Shown here: in pieces, positions 43,430 to 52,008 of the stretch
How positions within the stretch are numbered: the first letter of the stretch is position 1
Layout of the letters: every line of letters begins with the position of its first letter
From: Alphaproteobacteria bacterium HGW-Alphaproteobacteria-18
Lineage (GTDB): Bacteria; Pseudomonadota; Alphaproteobacteria; Caulobacterales; Hyphomonadaceae
Reading direction: 5' to 3'
NCBI GenBank assembly: GCA_002841155.1
Contig: PHEH01000005.1
Coordinates: forward strand, 62,001 to 126,000
DNA: 64,000 nucleotides
Program-made: the position numbers and the translations under genes
Notes under the pieces: model-generated
Told to the model about the DNA's origin: nothing
Seen by the model: only the letters and a program-made list of their open reading frames with translations
Databases searched by the model: none

Positions 43430-44586
43430 TATTCGTTTCTTGCGGTCATCAACTCAGTTATGAGCGCGCGCTCACCTTCGCTCAGGAACGGATTCCAGAC
43501 ATCAAAAATCAGGATGGTACGCGCTTCATTGGCGTCGTTGCGTGCTTCGTGTTCTATTGTGTCGTCGAATACCCAGGCTTCACCCATTTTCCATTCGCGG
43601 GTCTCGTTTCCAACCCGAAAGCTTGCCGGGCCGGGCAGGATCAACGGCAAATGTGCGATCAGGCGAATATTTGTGGAGCCGGTATGGGGAGGGATCACTG
43701 TATGCGGGTCAAGTTTTGAGAACATCACAGTCGGCGCAAACCCGCTTTGATGCGCTAGAGGCAGCGCGTCCAGAAGAGACACGGTTGCAGGAAACATATC
43801 ACACGCCTCTTGTTGGCGCTCGCCGTCCTTCCACAGGAAAAACGTGCTCCACCGAGCGGATTGATTGAGTTCAGCCCATTGGTTTACAGGGGCATGATCA
43901 GGATACTGAATATAAGGTTTGAAATCATCAGCTATGTTTCTCTGCGCGTGCTCCAGTTCTGACAAGATCGTGCTTGTGGCGGCCTCAAGTTCGGGGAGCC
44001 AGCCAAATAACTCCCGGGGGTAAAACGTGATCGCGGGAAGTTGTGGATAATGAAAGAACAGAGGTTCCTGTGCGAACGGTTTCTTTCGTCCGAGCATTAT
44101 GTCCACGCTTTCACCAAACCGGAAGGTCGCCGCGCCAGGATGTTGATCCGCCACACCGGCTATCCGCGCCGTAAGGAATTCCGCAAGCGCTAACTGATCC
44201 ATGCTGACGATGTGTCTCGCATGGTCGGTTGGCCCCTTCAAATTGGGCGGCATGGTCTCTTCTGGAGGCGCGATTTTGAGAGCATCGCGATAAATTCGCG
44301 CTGCAGCTTTGGGCCCGGAAAGGCGCTCAACTAGCGATCCCTTCGAGAGCAGCGCGAAAAAGTGGTAAGGGTCAATCGATAGAACCTCATCAAGTGCTGC
44401 GATCGACTGGACAAGATTGCCGGTGACGCGAAGCAAGACCGCTTTGGCCATACCCACTTCAGGGTCGCGCGGAAACTGGCGTTCTGCTTCAGCTGAGATT
44501 GCAAGCGCTGTGGCCATGTCGCCACGCTGCATGGCAATCGCGATTTCAGAGAGCAAAATCCCCGAAGGCGACGACGGCGCGCGCAT
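43417..44586 (-). CDS. TPR-containing aspartyl/asparaginyl beta-hydroxylase
   Basis: 389 residues. The N-terminal third carries TPR-like helices (residues about 10-110). The C-terminal AspH-type double-stranded beta helix shows the metal ligands in IPPHTGSTNIRLIAHLPL and DDTIEHEARND, and the 2-oxoglutarate-binding RTILIFDVWNP. Relatives hydroxylate Asp/Asn side chains or lipids with Fe(II) and 2-oxoglutarate. It overlaps epmB convergently. Because EF-P needs a hydroxylase in some bacteria (EpmC, an unrelated family), a link to EF-P is tempting but has no support beyond location. Confidence 0.88.
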   Translation of the reverse strand: MRAPSSPSGILLSEIAIAMQRGDMATALAISAEAERQFPRDPEVGMAKAVLLRVTGNLVQSIAALDEVLSIDPYHFFALLSKGSLVERLSGPKAAARIYRDALKIAPPEETMPPNLKGPTDHARHIVSMDQLALAEFLTARIAGVADQHPGAATFRFGESVDIMLGRKKPFAQEPLFFHYPQLPAITFYPRELFGWLPELEAATSTILSELEHAQRNIADDFKPYIQYPDHAPVNQWAELNQSARWSTFFLWKDGERQQEACDMFPATVSLLDALPLAHQSGFAPTVMFSKLDPHTVIPPHTGSTNIRLIAHLPLILPGPASFRVGNETREWKMGEAWVFDDTIEHEARNDANEARTILIFDVWNPFLSEGERALITELMTARNEYYSS

Positions 44587-44695
44587 CCCTGTAGTCCTCT
44601 ATCCTCACCCTCTACAATATTGGACGTTTATCTGAAGAAACTCAATAGATGTTTCTATGCGGACAAATAAGGGGGCATGCGCGGTCGGAAAAATG

Positions 44696-45907
44696 TCAGT
44701 TTTCCGGGCTGCGTCGGCCGCTTGTGAGCAATAAAAGGGCAACAAAGCCGATGGACGTGGCCTGGCTTGAAAACAGCTCCAGCAGCGCCGCAAACAGCCA
44801 GCTTGGCAGGGAGGCGCGCTGCTCCGCCTGGAGGAGGATATTACCCGACCCCTGGCCGAGAAGCTCAGCATTGGCGGCCTCAATCCGGGTGATCAGCTCG
44901 TCCCGGCGTTTGGCGAGGCCGAGTTCGTTCTGGGCGTCCCGGTAGGGTTTCTGATCCGCGCGCCCGACGCGCTCGACTTCGGAGATATAGGCCTCAAGGC
45001 CCTCGACGGAGCGTGTTTCAGGCGGAATGCCTTCCAGTTGCCGGCGCCAGTCTGCGATCTGGCTTTCCAGCACCCCCCGGTTCGAACTTGCCGTCTCAAC
45101 GGCGGCGGCGGCGGCCTCGGCGTTTCCGCGTATATAGATCTCGGTGCCAAGGATCGAGGCGCCGGCGCCCACGGCGGCGAAGACAAGCGCGCGGAACGCT
45201 TCCTTGAACCGCTTATTGGCGCCGTGCCAGTAAACGAAGGTAAAGCCCCCGAAGGAGATGATGGCGGCGATCACCCCCGCCCAGCCCCAGATGCGCCCCT
45301 GCATGGGGTCGGTCACCGTCGAGGAAAATGCCTGATAGTTTGCAAAGCCCGACAGCCCGGCTGCGGCAAGCCCGGCGAGCAGGAAGACGAGCGAGAGAGC
45401 GCCGATGATTAGCCGCTCACTGCGGCCCCGGCGCTTTTCCGCCTGCTGGGCCTTGAGGGCAGCCATCCGGTCTTGGCGCTCTGCTTCTATCTCTGCGGCA
45501 GTTGGGAGGCGTTGTTCCGGCTTGAGGTGCAGCACTTTGGCTTCTGTCTTCAGAACAGGATTGGCCGCGCGGGTGACAATCGAGTATTCATTCTCGGCAG
45601 GGGCAGGTGGGCTCTCAGCCACCAGTTCGGCCGGCGGTGTCTCGGGGCGTAGCGCCGGAAGCAGATCGCCGCGCCTGTTTTCCAGCGCTCGGATAAGGTT
45701 TCGCAGGGAACCGCTCTCGCCCTCATTCTGGCAGTAATAGCTTCGCCCCTGCCAGTTGAGGCTGAGGCTGTTGTCTCCGGAGGTCACGCAATCCTCGTGC
45801 AAGGGACAGGGCACGCGCGCTTCAGCTTCGTCCTGGCTAACGTCTCCGTCCAGACCCAGGAGCTCGCGCACACGCCGCATCTCTTCCAGACGGCCTTCTT
45901 CGCTCAT
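44696..45907 (-). CDS. Membrane protein with DnaG/CHC2-like zinc ribbon
   Basis: 403 residues from ATG 45907 (MSEEGRLEEMRRVRELLGLD). Near residues 34-65 the segment CPLHEDC...LNWQGRSYYCQNEGESGSLRNLI matches the pattern of the DnaG-type CHC2 zinc ribbon (CPxH...YYCxxxGxxG). An acidic/proline-rich linker and an Arg/Lys-rich stretch (about 145-175) precede three hydrophobic spans, then an Ala/Glu/Arg coiled coil (about 270-360) and a final span. No primase catalytic domain is present. I do not recognise the family; a nucleic-acid-binding membrane protein is a guess. Confidence 0.7.
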   Translation of the reverse strand: MSEEGRLEEMRRVRELLGLDGDVSQDEAEARVPCPLHEDCVTSGDNSLSLNWQGRSYYCQNEGESGSLRNLIRALENRRGDLLPALRPETPPAELVAESPPAPAENEYSIVTRAANPVLKTEAKVLHLKPEQRLPTAAEIEAERQDRMAALKAQQAEKRRGRSERLIIGALSLVFLLAGLAAAGLSGFANYQAFSSTVTDPMQGRIWGWAGVIAAIISFGGFTFVYWHGANKRFKEAFRALVFAAVGAGASILGTEIYIRGNAEAAAAAVETASSNRGVLESQIADWRRQLEGIPPETRSVEGLEAYISEVERVGRADQKPYRDAQNELGLAKRRDELITRIEAANAELLGQGSGNILLQAEQRASLPSWLFAALLELFSSQATSIGFVALLLLTSGRRSPEN

Positions 45908-46145
45908 GGTAACCCCGATCAACCCAACGTGTGCTTTGCATAGCGGATTGTCCCCCGGCTCGTCACCCCGCCTCGAGGTAGGGCAATCACACCTGCGTGC
46001 AGAATGCAGCTGACACGCAAATTCAACTTTTACTGCCTGCCGAGACATCTTAATCAGGTCTTAAGGCAGCTAAAGTGAGACTGCCCACCTATATGGGGAA
46101 GGCTGCGCCCTGAATCCGGCCAGCTATTAAGAGGACTGAACTGCA

Positions 46146-47036
46146 ATGACACCGCGTTCCACCGCGATCCCGAAAAACTGGAAAACCTTCGACATCCCGA
46201 GCTTTTTCTCGGCCTTTGGCTACCCCGTAATAGGCATTGGCCTGTTCACCACGATGGTTCTGCTCGGCATCTTTGTCAGCGATCTGACCTTTCATTGGTG
46301 GTATATTCCAACGGCGCTCGCGGTCGTCGCTTTCTCCGTTTTCTGGTGCAATCTGGGGATCGGCCCGATGCACCGCATCCTTCAGCACCGCGCCGGTGAA
46401 ATGAAATGGCCCGCCCAAGTGCTGACCATGCTCAACATTATCATCGCCATGCAAGGCAACCTGCGCGACTGGGTGAACTATCACTCACAGCACCACCGCT
46501 TTGCCGACGGGCCGGGTGACCCGCACAACCCCTTCGAGTCCAAGCGCTGGGCCTGGGTTGGCTGGATTCTGTTCCGTGACCGTAAGGATACCGCCCGGCC
46601 GATGGCCGCCTGGCTGAAACAGCATCCGGTTATCGTCTGGATGGACCGGTTCTATAACGAGATCAGCATTGTCATCCATTTCGTCATCCCCGCGGTCATC
46701 TATCTGATCGTCTGGGCGGCAGGCGGCTCGCTGGTCTTGACCGCGCTGCTGCATGCCAGCGTCATCATCGGCCGTGCCATTCAGTTCCATGCCACTGTCT
46801 ATGGCATCAACGTGCTGGGCCACCTGAAAACGCCGGTCTGGGCCGATCATCTGATGGCTCTGCTCACCGGCGGGGAAGCCTTTCACGACCATCATCATGA
46901 CGAGCCCCAGAGCGCGCTGCATCGTCCGCGCAAGGGCATCTGGAACCGGATCGTGGATTACAACGGCACGGTCCTTCTCTTCCTTGAGAAGATCGGTTGG
47001 GTGAAAGACCTGAAGATCGCGCCGCGCTTCGCCTGA
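46146..47036 (+). CDS. Acyl-CoA/acyl-lipid delta-9-type fatty acid desaturase
   Basis: 296 residues with four membrane spans. The three histidine boxes of membrane di-iron desaturases are seen: MHRILQHR, HSQHHRFAD and FHDHHHDEP. The first box differs from the common HRLWSHR only in its middle. The enzyme puts a cis double bond into a saturated acyl chain, needing O2 and an electron donor. It is followed by a strong terminator and stands alone. Confidence 0.9.
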   Translation: MTPRSTAIPKNWKTFDIPSFFSAFGYPVIGIGLFTTMVLLGIFVSDLTFHWWYIPTALAVVAFSVFWCNLGIGPMHRILQHRAGEMKWPAQVLTMLNIIIAMQGNLRDWVNYHSQHHRFADGPGDPHNPFESKRWAWVGWILFRDRKDTARPMAAWLKQHPVIVWMDRFYNEISIVIHFVIPAVIYLIVWAAGGSLVLTALLHASVIIGRAIQFHATVYGINVLGHLKTPVWADHLMALLTGGEAFHDHHHDEPQSALHRPRKGIWNRIVDYNGTVLLFLEKIGWVKDLKIAPRFA

Positions 47037-47079
47037 TCTGTCCCCGGAACGTACCAGTCTGAATGCCTGTTCAGTTTCG

Positions 47080-47113
47080 AAAGGGCCGCCCCTCAAAAGG
47101 TGGCCCTTTTCCT
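47080..47113 (+). terminator. Intrinsic terminator of the desaturase gene
   Basis: AAAGGGCCGCC pairs with GGTGGCCCTTT around the loop CCTCAAAA (one G-T wobble), followed by TTCCTTTTC; 44 bases after the stop codon. Confidence 0.75.
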
Positions 47114-47197
47114 TTTCAATTCCTGATTCGTGACACAGACGTGCCGTATTCGGGGCGCAGCCTCTTCCCCACACAGCAACTGGGAAGGGACGCCCGC

Positions 47198-47959
47198 ATG
47201 AAACTCTTTCATTCCATCATCGCCCTCGCCGCCGGCGCGGCGCTCGCTGCCACCGCTTCTGCAAAGGTGGTCCCGATCAAGCCGCCCAAGCCTGATACGG
47301 TCCAATCCTACATCCTGCTGGACCGCACCGGATCGATGTCCAACATCTGGGATGAGGCGCTTTCTTCCGTGAACGCCTATGCTGGCAGCTTTGCCGCTGA
47401 TGCTCCGGGGGCAGAGATTGCCGGGGCAGACATCAAGACGGCGGTGACGGTTGCCGTTTTCGACTATCAGGATGGCATGCAGTTCGATGTGCTACGCGAC
47501 AAGGTTGATCCCAAGGTTTGGAAAACCATCACCAATGATGAAGCCAGTCCGCGCGGCATGACCCCGCTATTTGATGCCATCGGCAAGATCATCACCCGCG
47601 CAGAAGCGGATAATCCTGAGAAGGCTGTCATCGTCATCATGACCGACGGTCTTGAGAATGCCTCGAAGGAGTTCACCAGGGAAGGCGCCAAGGCTGCCCT
47701 TGACCGGGCGCAGGCGCGCGGCTGGGAAGTCATTTTCCTGGGCGCTGAATTTGCCCGCTTCAACGATGCCGATGCTGTCGGCATGGCCTCCTCCAAGACC
47801 ATGGCTATCGGTCAGGGCCGCATGGAGGGCTCGATGGATGCCCTCGCCCAGAAAGCCCGTGCCTATGGCAAGGGCGCGGCGGCGGAGATTGAGTTCAACG
47901 CAGCCGACCGCGCGGCTGCCGATGAAGCCGGCGTCAAGGAACGCAAAGGCGGCAACTGA
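47198..47959 (+). CDS. Exported von Willebrand factor type A domain protein
   Basis: 253 residues from ATG 47198, with GGGAAGGGA upstream. The first 22 residues (ending AATASA) form a signal peptide. The VWA fold starts SYILLDRTGSMSNIWDEAL, where DxTGS replaces the usual DxSxS of the MIDAS metal site, and continues with RGMTPLFDAIGKI and VIVIMTDGLENAS. It is likely a periplasmic or surface metal-dependent binding protein. It stands alone between two terminators; partner unknown. Confidence 0.85.
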   Translation: MKLFHSIIALAAGAALAATASAKVVPIKPPKPDTVQSYILLDRTGSMSNIWDEALSSVNAYAGSFAADAPGAEIAGADIKTAVTVAVFDYQDGMQFDVLRDKVDPKVWKTITNDEASPRGMTPLFDAIGKIITRAEADNPEKAVIVIMTDGLENASKEFTREGAKAALDRAQARGWEVIFLGAEFARFNDADAVGMASSKTMAIGQGRMEGSMDALAQKARAYGKGAAAEIEFNAADRAAADEAGVKERKGGN

Positions 47960-47989
47960 CCGCTCCAGAAATTGAAACAGAAAAGTCCG

Positions 47990-48025
47990 GCGGCCCGCTC
48001 CATCCTTCTGGAGCGGGCCGCTGCA
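47990..48025 (+). terminator. Intrinsic terminator of the VWA gene
   Basis: Perfect 13-base arms GCGGCCCGCTCCA/TGGAGCGGGCCGC (47,990-48,002 and 48,009-48,021) with loop TCCTTC, then TGCATTTTCC. Confidence 0.75.
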
Positions 48026-48103
48026 TTTTCCGCTGCGTCAGGCTTGCCTTAGGCCCGCGTTCCCGCTTCAGGGAAGGGGTATGGCAGCAGGCGGGGTGAG
48101 CCC

Positions 48104-48571
48104 ATGAAATATTACGAGGATCTGGTCATTGGCACGGTCACGCGGTCGTCCCGGTCTTATCAGGTGACGCGCGAAGAGGTGATCGACTTTGCCTCCAAAT
48201 ATGATCCCCAGCCTTTTCATCTCGATGACGAAGCAGCCGCAAAAACCCATTTCGGCCGCCTCTCTGCCTCCGGCTGGCACACCGGCGCGATGGCCATGCG
48301 GATGATGGTCGACACCTGGAAAGATATGGAGCCGACCGCCGGTCTCGGCTCTCCGGGCATTGATGAGCTACGTTGGGTGAAACCCGTCTATCCGGGCGAC
48401 GAGCTGACCGTGGAGATGGAGCTCATCTCCAAACGCCGCATGAAAAGCCGCCGCGATATGGGTCTCTCCAAATCCCGCCAGACCGTGCTCAACCAGCACG
48501 GCGAGACCGTCATGACGATGGTCTCCAACGGCCTTATCCAGGTCCGCAATCCGGAACTGGATACGGAATAG
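48104..48571 (+). CDS. MaoC family acyl-CoA dehydratase
   Basis: 155 residues. The hot-dog hydratase motif appears as FASKYDPQPFHLDDEAAAKTHFGRLSASGWHTGAMAM, with the Asp and His dyad. Similar proteins hydrate enoyl-CoA or, in this bacterial group, can act in the ethylmalonyl-CoA pathway; the ccr and ecm genes are 10 kb away. It is convergent with the thiolase gene, separated by a terminator. Precise substrate unknown. Confidence 0.88.
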   Translation: MKYYEDLVIGTVTRSSRSYQVTREEVIDFASKYDPQPFHLDDEAAAKTHFGRLSASGWHTGAMAMRMMVDTWKDMEPTAGLGSPGIDELRWVKPVYPGDELTVEMELISKRRMKSRRDMGLSKSRQTVLNQHGETVMTMVSNGLIQVRNPELDTE

Positions 48572-48580
48572 GCGCAACAA

Positions 48581-48609
48581 AAAACGCCGGTCCTCTGAAG
48601 CCCGGCGTT
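48581..48609 (-). terminator. Terminator of the thiolase gene (possibly bidirectional)
   Basis: Arms AACGCCGG/CCGGCGTT (48,583-48,590 and 48,602-48,609). On the minus strand the stem runs into TTTTTTGTTG; it lies between two convergent genes. Confidence 0.7.
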
Positions 48610-48634
48610 CCTTGAAATCCCATCCGTGACCGGA

Positions 48635-49810
48635 TCAGAGCGCTTCGATGATGGTGACGTTCGCGACGCCGCCGCCTTCGCACATCGTTTGCAGGCCATA
48701 TTTTCCGCCACGCGCGCGCAGGGCGTGGACCAGCGTTGCCATCAGCTTGGTGCCCGAGGCGCCCAGCGGGTGGCCGAGCGCGATCGCCCCGCCATTGACG
48801 TTGAGCTTTGCCGGATCGCCGCCGACATGTTTCAGCCAGGCGAGCGGCACGGGCGCAAAGGCTTCGTTGACTTCATAGAGGTCAATGTCGCCGATCTTGA
48901 GGCCAGCGCGTTGCAGCGCGCGGTCTGTCGCAAACAGCGGCTCTTCCAGCATGATAACCGGATCGCCAGCCGTGACCGTCACATTGTGAATGCGCGCCAG
49001 CGGGGTGAGGCCGTGCGCCTTGATGGCCGCTTCTGATGCAATCATCACGCCGGAGGCGCCGTCACAGATCTGGCTGGCATTGGCGGCGGTCATGATGCCG
49101 TCATCCATGAGGATCTTGAGGCTTGCCATGCCTTCCATGCTGGCGTCGTAGCGGATGCCTTCATCCTTGTCGTGCACCACTTCCTGGCCTTCGCCATTGC
49201 GGCCACGGATCGCGACGATCTCATTGGCGAAGACGCCGGCTTTGGTCGCCGCCGCGCCCCGGCGGTGGCTTTCCACTGAGAAAGCGTCGAGTTGTTCCTT
49301 GGTGTGGCCATGCTTCTTGGCGATCATCTCGGCGCCGACGAACTGGCTGAAATGCTTGATGCCGAACTTTTCCTTCACCGAGGCGGGTGTCGGATCGGTC
49401 GGGATGTCGAACAGCTTGCCCGCGCGCGCATTGATGCCCATCGGGCAGCGGGTCATGCTTTCCACGCCGGCGGCAATGATGAGATCCTGCGTGCCCGACA
49501 TGATCGCCTGCGCGGCAAACTGGATCGATTGCTGGGACGAGCCGCACTGGCGGTCAATGGTCACGGCGGGGACAGAATTGGGAAGGTTGGAGGCCAGAAC
49601 AGCCGTGCGGCCGATCTGGCCAGCCTGCTCGCCGGCCTGCGAGACGCAGCCCATGATCACGTCTTCGATGGCTTTGGGGTCAACGCCGGTCTCGGCAACG
49701 AGAGCGTTGAGCACCTGCGCGCCGAGGTCTCCGGGGTGCCACTCGGCAAGGGCGCCGTTCTTGCGGCCACCGGCCGTGCGTTTTGCTGCTACGATATAAG
49801 CGGTCGCCAT
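48635..49810 (-). CDS. Acetyl-CoA acetyltransferase family thiolase
   Basis: 391 residues. The acylated Cys89 is in DRQCGSSQQS, the His in GHPLGASG near 347 and the second catalytic Cys in MCEGGGVANV near 377 (the family mostly has CIGGG). The chain is the length of degradative or acetoacetyl-CoA thiolases. The HH-type loop NEAFAPVPLAWLK is typical of steroid and lipid catabolic members (FadA5-like). It would cleave 3-ketoacyl-CoA or condense acetyl-CoA. It has its own terminator. Confidence 0.93.
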   Translation of the reverse strand: MATAYIVAAKRTAGGRKNGALAEWHPGDLGAQVLNALVAETGVDPKAIEDVIMGCVSQAGEQAGQIGRTAVLASNLPNSVPAVTIDRQCGSSQQSIQFAAQAIMSGTQDLIIAAGVESMTRCPMGINARAGKLFDIPTDPTPASVKEKFGIKHFSQFVGAEMIAKKHGHTKEQLDAFSVESHRRGAAATKAGVFANEIVAIRGRNGEGQEVVHDKDEGIRYDASMEGMASLKILMDDGIMTAANASQICDGASGVMIASEAAIKAHGLTPLARIHNVTVTAGDPVIMLEEPLFATDRALQRAGLKIGDIDLYEVNEAFAPVPLAWLKHVGGDPAKLNVNGGAIALGHPLGASGTKLMATLVHALRARGGKYGLQTMCEGGGVANVTIIEAL

Positions 49811-49909
49811 GATCTTGAGTTCCTCCTGTCTGACGCGGCAATTTTAATGCGCGTTCAGGCCTGCGCCAGCGGTCACGCCGGGGCAGGGTAGGGAGGGAAG
49901 GCGATTTTT

Positions 49910-50587
49910 TTACTCGTCAAAGCCGACGAACACCGCTGCCTCATCGACCGACTTCCGGTTCGAGACAACCGCATTGGCCGGGAAACTGTCGTCCGGCCAG
50001 CCCATCGCGACGCAAGTCTGGATCACCTGATCGTCGGGTATGCCCGCCTCGGCGCGCACCACCGGGCTCTGCATGATGCCCTGGCTGTTGATCACGCAGC
50101 CCAGCCCCTTGTTCCAGGCGGCATTGACGAGGCAATTGACGACGCCGCCGCAGTCAAACGGTGCAATGTCGCTGCCATGGATCGAGCGGTCATAAGTCAC
50201 CACAATGGAAACGGGCGCATCAAACTGGCGGAAACCGCGCAGCACCCAGTCCATCCGCTTTTCCTTGTTTTCCCGCTCAATGCCCATGGCGGCGAATAGC
50301 TGTTTGGCAATCTCGATCTGGCGCTCGCGGTGGGGGCCTTCATAGCCCGGCCCCATGCGGAACTCCCGGCTGTCGGGAACGCCCGCCAGGTTGCGCTCGA
50401 CATTGCCCGCCCGGATACGGTCGAGGACCTCACCGGAGACCACATAGAAGTTCCAGGGCTGGGTGTTCAGCGAGGTCGGCGCCCGCATGGCAATCTCGAG
50501 GACTTCCAGGATCAGGGCTTTGGGCACCGGCTTCTTCTGGAACCCGCGGATACTTCTCCGCCCTCGGACAACGTCATCAAATTCCAC
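49910..50587 (-). CDS. Nitroreductase family FMN-dependent oxidoreductase
   Basis: 225 residues if started at GTG 50587, which is well spaced from AGGGAGG; a TTG two codons earlier is too close. The family start GRRSIRGFQKKPV, the NTQPWNFYVV segment and MGWPDDSFPAN near the C-terminus mark the NfsB/FMN-reductase fold. It reduces nitro groups, quinones or enones with NAD(P)H. No operon partner; physiological substrate unknown. Confidence 0.88.
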   Translation of the reverse strand: MEFDDVVRGRRSIRGFQKKPVPKALILEVLEIAMRAPTSLNTQPWNFYVVSGEVLDRIRAGNVERNLAGVPDSREFRMGPGYEGPHRERQIEIAKQLFAAMGIERENKEKRMDWVLRGFRQFDAPVSIVVTYDRSIHGSDIAPFDCGGVVNCLVNAAWNKGLGCVINSQGIMQSPVVRAEAGIPDDQVIQTCVAMGWPDDSFPANAVVSNRKSVDEAAVFVGFDE

Positions 50588-50696
50588 GGCCAAGGCCTCC
50601 CTGAGTTTATCTGTGCTCGCGGGAACTCTAGCGCAGGCTTCGGCGCTGTCCTCCCCTGACGCAGCGACAGGCGAAGGCCGCGACGAACATCCGAAC

Positions 50697-50728
50697 TAAA
50701 AAAGGCCCGCTCGGCTGAGCGGGCCTTT
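50697..50728 (-). terminator. Terminator of the type-2 hydroxyacyl-CoA dehydrogenase gene
   Basis: Perfect 12-base arms AAAGGCCCGCTC/GAGCGGGCCTTT (50,701-50,712 and 50,717-50,728), loop GGCT. On the minus strand the stem runs into a further TTTTAG. Confidence 0.8.
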
Positions 50729-50758
50729 CATGAGGAGGTTTAAGGATTGCCGCGCCTA

Positions 50759-51541
50759 TTAGCGCGGGGCCATCCGGATGGCGCCGTCGAGGCGCACGTC
50801 TTCGCCGTTGAAGTAGTTGTTGCGGACCATTTCGGTGGCCAGCGACGCATACTCTTCCGGGTTGCCAAGGCGCGGCGGGAACGGAACCTGCGCGCCGAGC
50901 GCCTGTTTCACAGGCTCAGGCGCAGCGGCCAGCAGCGGGGTATTGAAGATACCCGGCAGGATCGTGTTGACGCGGATATTCTCGCGCGACAGGTCGCGGG
51001 CGATCGGCAGCGTCATGCCGACAACGCCGCCTTTGGAGGCCGAATAGGCCGCCTGGCCGATCTGGCCATCTTCAGCGGCCACAGACGCCGTGTTGACGAT
51101 GGCGCCGCGGTCGCCGCAGGGCAGCGGGTCGAGGCTCATCATGCCGGCAGCGGATTTCGCGATGCAGCGGAAGGTGCCGACGAGGTTGATCTGGATGATC
51201 AGATTGAACTTATCGAGCGGGAAATGGTCGATATTGCCAGTGTTCTTGTCACGGCTGGCGGTCTTGATGGCGTTGCCGGTGCCGGCGCAGTTGATCAGGA
51301 TACGCTCCTGACCGATGGCTGCGCGGGCTTTCGCAAAGCCAGCATCCACCGATGCTTCATCGGTAACGTTGACATTGCAGAACACGCCGCCAAGCTCTTT
51401 TGCGAGCGCTTCGCCCTTTTCTGCGTTAAGATCGAACAGCGCGACTTTGACGCCGTAGCTGGCCAGTTTGCGGGCGGTTGCGGCGCCCAGGCCAGACGCA
51501 CCGCCTGTGATGACGGCGGAGATGTTTGAATTAAGTTCCAT
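50759..51541 (-). CDS. SDR family 3-hydroxyacyl-CoA dehydrogenase (HSD10-like)
   Basis: 260 residues from ATG 51541 after GGGAGGG. Motifs: ITGGASGLGAATA cofactor loop, LINCAG, Ser in IVNTASVAA and YSASK, then NTILPGIFNTPLL. The extended segment after NCAGTG and the overall form match type 2 3-hydroxyacyl-CoA dehydrogenases, which oxidise (S)-3-hydroxyacyl-CoA with NAD. The divergent gene at 51,607 is 65 bases away. Likely part of general fatty acid or isoleucine breakdown. Confidence 0.9.
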   Translation of the reverse strand: MELNSNISAVITGGASGLGAATARKLASYGVKVALFDLNAEKGEALAKELGGVFCNVNVTDEASVDAGFAKARAAIGQERILINCAGTGNAIKTASRDKNTGNIDHFPLDKFNLIIQINLVGTFRCIAKSAAGMMSLDPLPCGDRGAIVNTASVAAEDGQIGQAAYSASKGGVVGMTLPIARDLSRENIRVNTILPGIFNTPLLAAAPEPVKQALGAQVPFPPRLGNPEEYASLATEMVRNNYFNGEDVRLDGAIRMAPR

Positions 51542-51606
51542 GGGGCACTGCCCTCCCTGTTTTCGAAAACGGCGAACTTCAATTATAATGCCCCTAGGAG
51601 AGCGCA

Positions 51607-52008
51607 ATGTCTGACGCAGCGGAAATCATCGAGACGGTCAAAGGGCAGGGCAACGTCTACCTGCCCAAGACGATTCAACGCAATGAGCGCCTGGCCCGTG
51701 GGCTGGTGCCAAAGCTGATGCGTCTGGCAGGAAAGCTGCCTTTTGCCGATGATCTGGCCGCTGCCTATTATGCCGCACGCGATCCGCGCACGCCGATGAA
51801 GGCCAAGGCCGTTCTGTTTGGCGCTGCGGCCTATTTCGTACTGCCGGTCGATGTGATCCCGGACGTGGTGGTCGGTCTCGGCTTCACCGATGACGCCACA
51901 GTGCTGGCCACGGCGCTCAGCGTGGTGGGCATGCACGTCAAGGAAAGCCACCGCTCGATGGCCCGCAAGCTGCTGAACCTCCCGGAGCCTGTGCGGGACG
52001 CCCCATGA
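51607..52008 (+). CDS. YkvA family (DUF1232) membrane-associated protein
   Basis: 133 residues. The DUF1232 core is KAKAVLFGAAAYFVLPVDVIPDVVVGLGFTDDATVLATAL, with the conserved LPxDxIPD motif. Function of the family is unknown; a single hydrophobic hairpin suggests membrane association. Its stop overlaps the YhhN gene start (ATGA), so the two are coupled. Confidence 0.85.
   Translation: MSDAAEIIETVKGQGNVYLPKTIQRNERLARGLVPKLMRLAGKLPFADDLAAAYYAARDPRTPMKAKAVLFGAAAYFVLPVDVIPDVVVGLGFTDDATVLATALSVVGMHVKESHRSMARKLLNLPEPVRDAP

Noticed and set aside
44686-44706. Hairpin CGGAAAA/TTTTCCG at the end of the zinc-ribbon membrane protein gene
   Set aside because: The stem contains the stop codon and no T-run follows on the minus strand.
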